A stretch of 64,000 bases of DNA from Methanobacterium spitsbergense (GCF_019931065.1 NZ_JAIOUQ010000007.1:245623-309622), one strand, 5' to 3'. Positions 1 to 8,569 are shown, counted from the stretch's first letter. Notes: generated from the sequence alone by a model not told the origin. Made by a program: numbers and translations.

Positions 1-127
1 GTGCTCCTATTTCAGATTTTTTATCCATCAGAATAACATCTGCCCCGTTTAAAGCAGCATGTTTTGCAGTGGATGATCCAGCAGGACCTGCTCCTATTAC
101 AAGCACATCTGTCTCTATTAACTTCAT
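1..127 (-). CDS. FAD-dependent oxidoreductase, geranylgeranyl reductase type (partial, N-terminus)
   Basis: Only the first 42 codons are inside the window; the gene runs off the left edge. They show the N-terminal FAD-binding fold: a beta strand, then the dinucleotide motif GAGPAG (residues 12-17), then a second strand ending in an acidic residue (LMDKK). This is typical of the geranylgeranyl-reductase family, which saturates isoprenoid lipid chains in archaea using electrons from a ferredoxin. The small two-cluster ferredoxin gene lies 15 bases upstream on the same strand, which supports a flavoprotein-ferredoxin pair. The exact substrate cannot be judged from this fragment; another FAD oxidoreductase of the same superfamily is possible. 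Confidence 0.7.
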   Translation of the reverse strand, partial: MKLIETDVLVIGAGPAGSSTAKHAALNGADVILMDKKSEIGA

Positions 128-142
128 AACCACATCTCCCTT

Positions 143-310
<168 letters not shown>

Positions 311-735
311 ATTTTACCAACCTACAAATTATTTTTAATTCAGATTAAGTTCTTTAAACTTTCTTACTATTTATAGATTCATAGCAGATAAATATAATAC
401 CATTTGATTAAATGAATGGTAGAATCATTTTTTATAATTAAATGACTAATTTTTTAATAAATTTTATAAATATTCAGTGATTTTCAAGTTAAAATTGTTC
501 AGGATTCTCCAGATAAATCTCATCTATAATAGTATTGAGAGTTTAAGACAATGATATTTGAAACAAGATATGTTTTCACTGTTAATTTCAAGAATATTAT
601 TCCAAAATCGCTATTAAATTAATATGAAGTCATTGATTGATAATAAATAAGTTTATATATTTTAATTTTTCCATTATACTTTAATTAATAGTATTCTTAA
701 TGATTTTTAATTAGTTCTATAATTATTATGATTTA
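311..735. other. Divergent intergenic region, AT-rich
   Basis: This 425-base gap separates the leftward ferredoxin gene from the rightward peptide transporter. It is strongly AT-rich and has no convincing open frame. It must hold promoters for both directions. The clearest TATA element for the transporter is at 651-660. No repeat or structured RNA was recognised. Confidence 0.6.
651..660 (+). promoter_or_regulatory. TATA box upstream of the peptide transporter
   Basis: The sequence GTTTATATAT matches the archaeal TATA consensus. Transcription would be expected about 25 bases downstream, near 685, leaving a leader of roughly 50 bases before the start at 736. Confidence 0.5.
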
Positions 736-2154
736 ATGGAGTCTAATATGCTTAAACAACATCCTAAAGGATTATATCTCCTTTTCACAACAGAAATGTG
801 GGAACGTTTCAGTTACTATGGTATGAGGGCTATTTTATCGCTTTATATGATTAAAGCTATGTTTTTCAGTACTGCCTTTACATCAAGTATTTACGGTTAT
901 TACACTGGCATGGTATATTTAACACCACTTATTGGTGGTTATATTGCCGATAGATATTGGGGTAATCGAAAATCCATTATCTTCGGAGGTTTATTGATGG
1001 CATTGGGGCAGTTTTCACTTGCAACAAGCAGTTATTTATATTCTCCCCAATCTGTAGCTATAACGAATTCATTTTTTGTATTCAATAATCAGACAGTATT
1101 TTTCTTGTTGGGGTTATTTTTGCTTGTATTGGGAAATGGATTTTTTAAACCTAACATATCATCGATGGTTGGATTTTTATATTCAGATAATGATGGACGA
1201 AGAGATTCAGCATTTACAATATTTTATATGGGCATAAATTTAGGGGCATTGATTTCTCCAATTATCATTGGATTATTAGTAGGTGGAAATAACCCTGCTT
1301 ATTACATGTATGGATTTTTAGCTGCGGGAATTGGAATGTTGCTGGGACTTTTTATCTTCATATTGGGTAAGAATAAGTATTTGGTAGATCCAGAGGGTGG
1401 TGCTGTGGGGGATGTTCCTAATCATCAGTATGGCCCGGATAACTGTAATGATCAAACTTTAACTTGGGTCGAAAAGCAGAGAATAATGGTAATTGTTATA
1501 CTGGCATTCTTTGGAATATTCTTCTGGGCGGCGTTTGAACAAGCAGGAGTATCTTTAACTTTCCTGGCCGAACAACATGTTGATAGGGTTATAACTGCAA
1601 TTAACTTTACAATACCTGCTCCATGGTTCCAGTCTGTAAATCCCCTTGCAATCCTGTTATTTGCGCCATTTTTTGCAGCACTATGGTTAAAGTTAAAAGA
1701 TAAGGGAAAAGAACCATCAATCCCTCTAAAGATGTCAGGTGGTTTATTCATGCTGTCCGTAGGGTTTATGATCCTTGTTTTTGCTTCAAAAACACTGGAT
1801 GGTGGTGCTAGTATTAGTCCGCTATGGCTTATTGTTGCTTATGTGCTTTTCACCTTTGGCGAACTATGTATATCTCCAATTGGATTGTCAATGGTATCTA
1901 AACTTTCACCTGCAAGATTCACATGTCTGCTAATGGGGATTTGGTTTTTGACAAACGCCTTTGCTAATATACTTGCTGGACAGTTAAGTGCACTCTATCC
2001 AGATCCAACACAGCCAACACCATATATTCTTGGAATACCAATTAACAGCTTTACATCATTTTTCATGATATTTGTTGTAATGTCCATTATAGCTGCTTTG
2101 ATATTATTCCTTATGAGGAAAAGATTAGAAACTATGATGCATGGAATAGAATAA
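736..2154 (+). CDS. Proton-dependent oligopeptide transporter (POT/PTR2 family)
   Basis: The 472-residue product is a membrane protein of the POT branch of the major facilitator superfamily, which imports di- and tripeptides with protons. The family signature ExxER is present as EMWER at residues 20-24 in the first helix. A PTR2-like segment (GGYIADRYWG) follows the second helix, and the second PTR2 signature appears as FYMGINLGA. The length is normal for bacterial-type POT proteins. An alternative start exists at the fifth codon; the first ATG is kept. Peptide uptake is unusual for a hydrogenotrophic methanogen, but such genes occur in Methanobacterium. The gene stands alone with no obvious operon partner. 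Confidence 0.88.
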   Translation: MESNMLKQHPKGLYLLFTTEMWERFSYYGMRAILSLYMIKAMFFSTAFTSSIYGYYTGMVYLTPLIGGYIADRYWGNRKSIIFGGLLMALGQFSLATSSYLYSPQSVAITNSFFVFNNQTVFFLLGLFLLVLGNGFFKPNISSMVGFLYSDNDGRRDSAFTIFYMGINLGALISPIIIGLLVGGNNPAYYMYGFLAAGIGMLLGLFIFILGKNKYLVDPEGGAVGDVPNHQYGPDNCNDQTLTWVEKQRIMVIVILAFFGIFFWAAFEQAGVSLTFLAEQHVDRVITAINFTIPAPWFQSVNPLAILLFAPFFAALWLKLKDKGKEPSIPLKMSGGLFMLSVGFMILVFASKTLDGGASISPLWLIVAYVLFTFGELCISPIGLSMVSKLSPARFTCLLMGIWFLTNAFANILAGQLSALYPDPTQPTPYILGIPINSFTSFFMIFVVMSIIAALILFLMRKRLETMMHGIE

Positions 2155-2313
2155 AAATTGAGGGCCAAAATAGGAAATGTAGGAACATTTAAATATTGAT
2201 TTTTACTATGAGAATAAAAGGAAAATGTTCTATTTCTTATCAAGTTGTTCATAATAATAAGTCCTGTTAAACTTGTAACTTAATGTTAAAATGATAGACT
2301 CTGGAGAAAAAAT

Positions 2314-2694
2314 ATGAAAACAAAATTTGTTACATGCCTAAACTGTATTGATGGTAGAGTTCAACTCCCTGTAATCAACTGGATAATAACAAATTATGAT
2401 GTGAAATATGTTGACATGATAACTGCTCCTGGAATAGATGGTCTAATGGCAGATATGGGCACTAATATTAAGGATATTCTTGAAAAGATAAGTATTTCAA
2501 AAAATGTACATTTAACAAATCAATTATTCATTGTTGGGCATCATGATTGTTTAGCAAATCCTGTAAAAGATGAAACACATAATCAACAGATAATTGATTC
2601 AGTTGATCGTATTAAAGAATCATATTCTCCTTGTAATGTAATAGGACTATGGGTAGACAGTAAATTCAATGTCCAAGTAGTTTATGAACTTTAG
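2314..2694 (+). CDS. Short beta-carbonic-anhydrase-like protein
   Basis: This 126-residue protein has the zinc-ligand pattern of beta-class carbonic anhydrases in short form: CIDGR (C11, D13, R15) near the N-terminus and GHHDC in the middle, matching the CxDxR and HxxC motifs. The start has a good ribosome-binding site (CTGGAG) just upstream. It is shorter than classical beta enzymes of about 200 residues, so it may be a compact relative with another role; activity cannot be inferred. A degenerate second copy lies at 6118-6471, next to a copy of the AT-rich repeat that follows this gene, which shows a past duplication. Confidence 0.6.
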   Translation: MKTKFVTCLNCIDGRVQLPVINWIITNYDVKYVDMITAPGIDGLMADMGTNIKDILEKISISKNVHLTNQLFIVGHHDCLANPVKDETHNQQIIDSVDRIKESYSPCNVIGLWVDSKFNVQVVYEL

Positions 2695-2752
2695 TATCAA
2701 ATTAAGATTGAAAATCTTTTTGTAACTTAGTAATGTCGTAAAAATTTATATT

Positions 2753-2894
2753 TTTTTTATCTAAATTTTTAATAGATTTTTTCATTTTTTTGTAAAGTTT
2801 CAATAAGTGATTTTAACAATATTTTATTATTAAATATTTTAAATAAGTATGATATTATAACGAATAAGTCAGGTCATTTTTTTCTATTTCTTTA
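2753..2894 (+). repeat. AT-rich direct repeat, copy A
   Basis: This segment of about 142 bases is closely similar, with small indels, to 5967-6116 in the same orientation. Shared landmarks include TAAAGTTTCAATAA, then GATTTTAAC, then TAAGTATGATATTAT, then CGAATAAGTC, and finally TTTCTATTTCTTTA at the right end. Copy A lies 3' of the intact carbonic-anhydrase-like gene. Copy B lies immediately 5' of the degenerate gene copy, so the repeats mark the edges of an old duplication. Confidence 0.75.
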
Positions 2895-2957
2895 CTGTAT
2901 TTCAAAAACATGAAAAAACCCAGTAATAAATGTAATTTGATTGAAAGGAGAAATTAT

Positions 2958-3131
2958 ATGAATAATGTGGTATTTGTTATACTTGGAATAGCGTTCATAG
3001 GTATTGGTTTTATAAATTTATATCAAATCCATCAAAATAAAGCTAAAAGAACAACATTCAACATGATAATTATGTTTTTATTCGTTGTATTGGGAATATT
3101 AGAGATTTTATTTGGATTTAATTTTATTTGA
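2958..3131 (+). CDS. Small two-helix membrane protein, 57 aa
   Basis: The start was placed at 2958, where GAAAGGAG sits at the right distance upstream. An in-frame ATG at 2910 would add 16 polar residues with no ribosome-binding site. The 57-residue product has two hydrophobic helices (about residues 3-19 and 33-54) separated by a short basic loop (HQNKAKR), a typical small integral membrane protein. I do not recognise a family. It lies between repeat A and a frameshifted membrane-protein gene. Confidence 0.55.
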   Translation: MNNVVFVILGIAFIGIGFINLYQIHQNKAKRTTFNMIIMFLFVVLGILEILFGFNFI

Positions 3132-3286
3132 AGATTTGAAAGCCTATTTAATGCAATGCGGTAATGTTATTAAATAAAACCTAATTAAAATTGAAATAAC
3201 AGAGTATATAATAAAATAATAGTTATTAGAATGAGATTTAATAATTCGTGTTTAGAGGATTTAATAAATTAATAAAAAGTGTATAC

Positions 3287-3573
3287 ATGAACTATTCTGA
3301 AATTTACAGGGATTATGCGTATCACATTATCCTTGCTATTGGTTTTTTTTATCAATTATAATTATTTCATGGACAGGGAATCCATCAGCTTGGATATGGG
3401 GATCTACAGCAGTTTTTTTTTTAATCATATTCAGTAAAACCAAATATGTTAAAATATTAAATCCTCCAATTTTAATTTGTTTAATTATATTTTCAGGATT
3501 AATATTAGGGTATACCTTTCTATTTCCGCCCATATATGTATCGACCTACCCATATTTTATCGCAATTGTGTAA
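3287..3573 (+). pseudogene. Small multi-helix membrane protein with a one-base frameshift
   Basis: Reading from ATG 3287 gives MNYSEIYRDYAYHIILAIGF and then a stop soon after. If the T8 run at 3343-3350 had nine T residues, the frame would continue without a break to the stop at 3571-3573. The product would be 95 residues with about three hydrophobic helices, including the stretches GNPSAWIWGSTAVFFLIIF and LGYTFLFPP. A one-base loss in a homopolymer is therefore the simplest reading. It may be a real mutation or a sequencing error. The intact product would be a small membrane protein of unknown function. Confidence 0.5.
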
Positions 3574-3813
3574 TTTCCTGATTTATCTTATTATATTAGT
3601 TAGCTATCATCGCTAATGGAAAGGATTTTAACAACTGAATTAATGAAAATAAAGAATATTTAGATATTTATAATATAATTAAATATATTTCAAGCTTCTT
3701 TTGAACAGATAGAATTATTAACTAATGATAAAAATTAAACAAGTGAATCTTTACTTTTTTTATAATTTCTGCTTTTTTTCCATTTATTGTGGAAATTTTT
3801 TAAAAATTTTGGA

Positions 3814-4680
3814 TTAATCTTCGTTATCGGGTTCTATATGAATTAGAACCTCTTTTATTCCTGGGAAAGATTTTTTTAGTTTTGATTCTACTTCATTCCC
3901 GATATTATGTGCTTTATCTATAGAAAAAGAAGGATCAACTGTTATATGTAAATCTATGTATGTTTTGGATTTTTTACCCCTAGTTCTGATCTTATGAGTT
4001 TGAATAACACCCGGTACGGTGTTTACAATGTTTGATATTGTTTCCTTACTAATAGTCGATTTATCCAACAGAACTTCAGAACTTTCTTTAATTATGTCAA
4101 TACCGGTTTTGGCGATTAATACTGCTATTGCCAATGCAATAACAGGATCTATGAAAACATATCCGGCTTTAATTGCAAAGAATCCTATAATAACTGCAAT
4201 TGAAGCATATATATCGCTTCTAGTGTGCAAAGAATCTGCAACAAGTATTTTACTGTCTATTTCTCTTCCTTTTTTATATTCATACCATGAAACTCCTATG
4301 TTTATCAATATGGTAACTCCCATAACTAAAAAACTGATTGTAGTTATTTCAGGCAGGGAGGGATTGAAAAATCTGTTTACTGCTGATTGAATGATCTCTA
4401 AACATACGACAAAAAGGAGTACTGCTATTATTATTGATGCAAATGTCTCAATTTTCCAATGCCCATAATGATGTTCTTTATCTGCAGGTCTTGATGCTAA
4501 TGTGATCCCAATAATTCCTACAACATTAGAAGTCCCATCGAAAAATGAATGAAACCCATCGGTCATCATACTTAAAGAATTTGAATACCACCCATACAGA
4601 ACCTTAACTAAAGCCACAGCTATATTCAGTACCAAAATAATAATAAGAACTTTCCGAACAGTACGATAATATTCATTCAT
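3814..4680 (-). CDS. Cation diffusion facilitator (CDF) family transporter
   Basis: The 288-residue product has the fold and motifs of CDF transporters, which exchange Zn, Mn, Fe or related divalent ions for protons across the membrane. Metal-site residues are visible in helix 2 (D41, H44, D48 in DGFHSFFDG) and helix 5 (D149, H152, D156 in ADSLHTRSD). The usual cytoplasmic C-terminal domain follows, ending in an acidic tail after LIHIEPDNED. The HxxxD pattern in helix 2 and DxxHxxxD pattern in helix 5 would favour Zn or Fe, but the metal is not settled by sequence. It is a stand-alone gene. Confidence 0.88.
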   Translation of the reverse strand: MNEYYRTVRKVLIIILVLNIAVALVKVLYGWYSNSLSMMTDGFHSFFDGTSNVVGIIGITLASRPADKEHHYGHWKIETFASIIIAVLLFVVCLEIIQSAVNRFFNPSLPEITTISFLVMGVTILINIGVSWYEYKKGREIDSKILVADSLHTRSDIYASIAVIIGFFAIKAGYVFIDPVIALAIAVLIAKTGIDIIKESSEVLLDKSTISKETISNIVNTVPGVIQTHKIRTRGKKSKTYIDLHITVDPSFSIDKAHNIGNEVESKLKKSFPGIKEVLIHIEPDNED

Positions 4681-4870
4681 GAAAATTTACCCATATAAAA
4701 TTTTAAGTTATTGAATATGTATTAATTTATTTTAAAGTTTATATTTTTAAGTTATTGTCCTTGTGTGATGTTGAGTGCATTACCTGTCTAAATTTTTATT
4801 AATAGGTTTTATCTTAAGAGAAATTTCAATGGGATATTAATTTGAAAATACTATAGTCTACTGTCGAGAG

Positions 4871-5752
4871 TTAATAGTCAATATATCGGAATTTTTTCTC
4901 CATTATAATCACTATTCCAAATGCTATTAATCCTAATACAGCTGAAACGATGATAGAGTTGGTTTCGGTTACAGCAATTTTTTGATAAGGTAATCTTAAT
5001 GTACCTAACATCAATCCTACAAGGAAAGACATTGTAACATGTTCATGATGCTGTAAAAGATAATCTAGTAATCTTGAGAAGGAAATTATCCCTACCAGTG
5101 CTCCCAGGATGAAGGTTATGATTTCACTAATTGAAACACTGTTCAGGGCATTGATCATGTATTCGTATTGGTTAATAAGTAGTAAAATGAATGCTCCAGA
5201 TATTCCCGGCAGTATCATAGCACATATTGCAAGCATACCAGAAAAGAAAATTATGGGCAATGTGTGATTAGCCTGAATTGGGTTTAAACCTACAAAAATA
5301 AATGCAAATACAAATCCAACAATACCAAAACTGAAATATTTAACTGAAAAACCATCAATTTCTTTGTAAACAATATACGTTGATGCTATAATCAAACCTG
5401 CAAAGAATGCATAGGTAAAAGCTACGTAGTTTGCCAACAAAAAGCTCATTAAACGAGATAAGGTTAATACGGCTATTCCTATTCCCATTAATAAAGGAAT
5501 AAATAATTCTAAATCAACTTCTTTTCGAAATATTTGCCATGACTCTTTAAATTGGGCTTTAAATAGGGGTTTTAAAAATTTAAAGTTTATTTTACTAATG
5601 GAGTGTACTAATCGCTCATATATTCCTGTTATTAGGGCTATTGTGCCTCCAGAAACCCCAGGCATCACATCAGCTGTTCCCATAAATAGTCCTCTAAAAA
5701 AAATGGCAAAAAAATTTCTAAATTTAGCATAGTTGTTTGTCATTAAAATCAT
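4871..5752 (-). CDS. DUF368 family membrane protein (PopT-type polyprenyl-phosphate translocase homologue)
   Basis: This 293-residue multi-helix protein carries the DUF368 hallmark near the N-terminus: GTADVMPGVSGGT, with a related inner motif MILPGISGAF in the middle. Bacterial DUF368 proteins (PopT) have been shown to return undecaprenyl phosphate across the membrane. Pseudomurein synthesis in Methanobacteriales is also carried by undecaprenyl phosphate, so a carrier-recycling role here is a sensible inference. An alternative start is the ATG three codons downstream (5743). AGGAAA lies just upstream of the first ATG. Confidence 0.8.
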   Translation of the reverse strand: MILMTNNYAKFRNFFAIFFRGLFMGTADVMPGVSGGTIALITGIYERLVHSISKINFKFLKPLFKAQFKESWQIFRKEVDLELFIPLLMGIGIAVLTLSRLMSFLLANYVAFTYAFFAGLIIASTYIVYKEIDGFSVKYFSFGIVGFVFAFIFVGLNPIQANHTLPIIFFSGMLAICAMILPGISGAFILLLINQYEYMINALNSVSISEIITFILGALVGIISFSRLLDYLLQHHEHVTMSFLVGLMLGTLRLPYQKIAVTETNSIIVSAVLGLIAFGIVIIMEKKFRYIDY

Positions 5753-5966
5753 TTTCCTAATAATATGTTTTTAATTAATAGTTTTGAAATTAAATTCAAG
5801 GATTGTCTTAATCAATAATATTAGTTAATTTAAATATATACAATTTATATATAACCATTATTGAGGCTTGAACAATTTTATTAGATATAATGGGAAATCA
5901 GTGTAACGTTGGAATATTGTTGTCTTATGAAAAAACATTTTTCCAAACCAAATAAATCATATTACA

Positions 5967-6116
5967 TTTTTTTTATCTAAAATTTTTAATCGATTTTTCA
6001 TTTTTTTATAAAGTTTCAATAACGGATTTTAACATTATTTTATTATTATATATTTAAAAATAAGTATGATATTATGACGAATAAGTCCAGTTTAGTAATG
6101 TTTTTCTATTTCTTTA
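5967..6116 (+). repeat. AT-rich direct repeat, copy B
   Basis: This is the second copy of the repeat at 2753-2894, in the same orientation and about 150 bases long. The similarity stops at TTTCTATTTCTTTA, and the degenerate carbonic-anhydrase-like copy begins directly after it. The first dozen codons of that gene are replaced by the repeat edge. Confidence 0.75.
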
Positions 6117-6117
6117 T

Positions 6118-6471
6118 GATAGAATGGTTCAGTTACCCGTTATCAAATGGATCATGGAGAATTATGGGGTGAAATATGTGGACTGATAACTACTCCTTGA
6201 ATGGATGGGATATTTCCTGATGAGACTTTTAACATAGATGATATTCAGAAAAAAGGTAAAAGTATCAAATGAAGGACATTCAACTTCATTTATATTTATT
6301 ATAGGCCATCATAACTGTTTAGCAAATTCTTAACTAGTGAAGTCATAAAGAACAGATAATTGAATCGGTTTATCGTATTAAAAATTAAATTTAAATTGCA
6401 ATGTGATAGGACTTTGGGTTGATAGTAGATCAAAGATTCAAATTGTTCATGAAATTTATAAAAAAGTATGA
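6118..6471 (+). pseudogene. Degenerate copy of the carbonic-anhydrase-like gene
   Basis: The sequence aligns along its length with the intact gene at 2314-2694. It begins at the equivalent of DGRVQLPVINW (here DRMVQLPVIKW) and reaches the equivalent of VYEL near 6471. The N-terminal codons, including the first zinc cysteine, are missing. At least three in-frame stops and several indels break the frame, but GHHNCLAN, the equivalent of the HxxC zinc motif, can still be read around 6304-6327. The pseudogene lies antisense to the C-terminal part of the Cys-rich ORF at 6299-6661. Confidence 0.75.
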
Positions 6472-6661
6472 AATTTAGTTTTATTAAATGATAGATCAGT
6501 CTTTCTTCATCTTCTCTGCTTTTAAATACATATCCACATTCACTACACAGAAGTGCTCCTGTTTTGGCATGTGCATGATGTTCGGATTCAATATCTCTTT
6601 TGAGAATTTTATCCTTACAACCACATTTAGGACATTTTTCATCTAATTTACCCAGGTTCAC
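6299..6661 (-). CDS. Cys-rich zinc-ribbon-like mini-protein beside a radical SAM enzyme, apparent stop loss
   Basis: The first 55-60 residues look like a real small protein. They contain CPKCGC (residues 10-15), an EHHAHAKTG segment and CSECG (about residues 39-43), a four-Cys ribbon pattern. From memory this resembles the methanobacterial Cys-rich peptide family TIGR04165, reported beside the radical SAM family TIGR04083; that enzyme is the next gene downstream on this strand. After about residue 60 the frame runs on through the antisense of the degenerate carbonic-anhydrase copy. That part has no family character, so the original stop was probably lost. The functional part is about 6480-6661. 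It may be a modified-peptide precursor or simply a zinc ribbon. Confidence 0.6.
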   Translation of the reverse strand: MNLGKLDEKCPKCGCKDKILKRDIESEHHAHAKTGALLCSECGYVFKSREDEERLIYHLIKLNFILFYKFHEQFESLIYYQPKVLSHCNLNLIFNTINRFNYLFFMTSLVKNLLNSYDGL

Positions 6662-6902
6662 AATAAATCCTCCAAGTATAATATTACATTGATTATTTTA
6701 TGATGTTTACATTAAAAAAATGTTTTTAATATTTAGGCTTTAAAAAAATGGAAAAAACGATTTTTACATTCAAAATGATCATGATAAAGCTGAAAATGCA
6801 TGTTATTGTAATAAATGAAAGTGTGAGTTAAAAAATAATTTTTTTTTCAAGTATCATTTAGTGAAATCAAAAAAAATAAAATATAACAATCTTATGTAAA
6901 AT

Positions 6903-8030
6903 TTAAGAACCTTTGAGCATTAAAGACATTATACTATTTTTATTTCTTTTAGAATTACCAACCATACCAGATCCAGAGAGCATTTCCACTGTTGCCCTGT
7001 CAGTAATCTCCTTAAAAATACGTTTATATGCTGTGCAATGAGGATCTACACCTTCCACTTCCGCATCTGTAATTGCCAATGCATTATATGGACATCCGCC
7101 CCTACAAAACTTGATATATGTACATTTTTTACATTCAACATCTACATATTCCTTGAATTCTTGTAAAAGTTTCCATGGTTGAGATTTGGCCAGATCATCC
7201 ATGGTAGGATGGTCATAAACATTGCCCATTACATATTCTAGCATACCAACGAAACGATAGCATGGATATATACTACCATCTGGTCCGATGGCAAATGTGT
7301 CTCCCATACAATCAACGAAGGTACAAACAGTACCTCTGCGCCGGAAAACACTTTTAGCAAGGTTATCAATGTTCATGATTTCAATTTCATCCATATGTTC
7401 CAAGTATTGATCAAGAAGGTAAACCAAAAGTTCTCCATATTCTTCTGGTGAAAGAGCCCATTCCTCAGGATTTTCATCTCTCATGGAAGGTAGTGAAGGA
7501 TGTAATTTAAGTGTTAATCCATTTTCAATGAAGTAATTTAGGATATCTTCTTTATAATTAATTGAATGTGAAGTAAATGTACATATAAAACTAACTTTCA
7601 GATTATGTGATTTTGCTATTTCATAACCTTTCATAGTCTTTTTATAGTATCCTTCACCCCTTTGGTAGTTGTTCAGTTCTTCTGGACCATCAATACTCGA
7701 ACCTATTGGAATATTATATTCACTAAATAATTCTGCCATTTCAGGGGTAAGATTCCATAAATTGGTTTGAAGAGCAAGAGCAGGTTTTAAATGTTCTAAA
7801 CCTTTTTTTATTAGTGGAAGAGCTTTTTTATAAAAATCAAAACCAGCAAGTAAAGGTTCACCACCATGAAAAGTGAATGTAACTGTGTCATCTCTGAAGT
7901 TTTTAAGCCATTTAACAACTTCTTCCACAGTTTCAATGCTCATCAGATCTGAATCTACCTCGGAACTCCAGCAATAACTGCAGTTAGAAGGACAACCAAG
8001 TGTAGGGACTAGCATAACATGAAAAACCAT
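6903..8030 (-). CDS. Radical SAM/SPASM enzyme, putative peptide-modifying
   Basis: The 375-residue enzyme has the radical SAM cluster motif CPSNCSYC (C13, C17, C20), then FHGGEPLL for SAM binding. A C-terminal SPASM domain with many cysteines includes CMGDTFAIGPDGSIYPC and CKKCTYIKFCRGGCPYNA. SPASM enzymes carry extra [4Fe-4S] clusters and often modify ribosomal peptides or proteins. It resembles the methanogen family remembered as TIGR04083 (Mhun_1560 type), annotated as peptide-modifying. GGTG precedes ATG 8030 at a good distance. The Cys-rich mini-protein lies about 240 bases away in the same orientation and is the obvious candidate substrate. An anaerobic sulfatase-maturase-like role is less likely because no sulfatase is nearby. 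Confidence 0.8.
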   Translation of the reverse strand: MVFHVMLVPTLGCPSNCSYCWSSEVDSDLMSIETVEEVVKWLKNFRDDTVTFTFHGGEPLLAGFDFYKKALPLIKKGLEHLKPALALQTNLWNLTPEMAELFSEYNIPIGSSIDGPEELNNYQRGEGYYKKTMKGYEIAKSHNLKVSFICTFTSHSINYKEDILNYFIENGLTLKLHPSLPSMRDENPEEWALSPEEYGELLVYLLDQYLEHMDEIEIMNIDNLAKSVFRRRGTVCTFVDCMGDTFAIGPDGSIYPCYRFVGMLEYVMGNVYDHPTMDDLAKSQPWKLLQEFKEYVDVECKKCTYIKFCRGGCPYNALAITDAEVEGVDPHCTAYKRIFKEITDRATVEMLSGSGMVGNSKRNKNSIMSLMLKGS

Positions 8031-8101
8031 TAAAACACCATTTTTTAGTTAATAAATAATTTAATCAAGGTTTATTTATGTGATAGTAATTACTTCAAAA
8101 A

Positions 8102-8461
8102 TTATTTCTTCTGTTTATCTTCTCCAGGATCATCAACTGTTTTATCATCATCCAAATTCTTTCTTTTCAAAAACCTTCCAAACAAACTATTATCTGATTT
8201 AGATTTAGGAATCAACTCTTTTAACTTGGATATTTCTTCCAGAGATTTGTTGTATTTGATCATAAGTTCCTTATGTTCATCAACCAGTTTTTCATATTTT
8301 AGATTTAACTGTTCATACTCATTTAATGTATCTTTTGAAGACTCAAGTGTACTGATTTTAGTTTTAAGTGTCTTCAACATTACTTTTTGTTCTGAAAGTG
8401 TGGAAATTAGATTCTTGTTTGTGAACTTTAACTCAAGATTTTTGGTTTCCAATGTTTTCAA
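8102..8461 (-). CDS. Coiled-coil protein of unknown function
   Basis: The frame gives 119 residues, nearly all charged heptad-like sequence with many Leu, Glu and Lys residues, so a long coiled coil is expected over residues 1-95. A basic stretch (FLKRKN) and an acidic tail follow. No ATG start is visible. The listed start is a TTG at 8461, and the frame stays open some 90 bases further upstream (residues GADPILDQKKDE), so the true N-terminus is uncertain. A TATA-like TTATATG lies near 8560 on the same strand. It sits between the radical SAM and sulfite-reductase-like genes; a link is not evident. Confidence 0.45.
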   Translation of the reverse strand: MKTLETKNLELKFTNKNLISTLSEQKVMLKTLKTKISTLESSKDTLNEYEQLNLKYEKLVDEHKELMIKYNKSLEEISKLKELIPKSKSDNSLFGRFLKRKNLDDDKTVDDPGEDKQKK

Positions 8462-8569
8462 ATCGCTTTCAAGTTTATTAATTATTTCATCCTTTTTTTG
8501 ATCTAAAATGGGATCAGCCCCAAATTTATTTAATATTATAAATGTTATACTTGAACTTAAACATATAAG

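Noticed and set aside
3336..3533. 65-codon minus-strand frame
   Set aside because: The plus strand holds a coherent membrane protein when one T is added; the minus frame has no helices, motif or ribosome-binding site.
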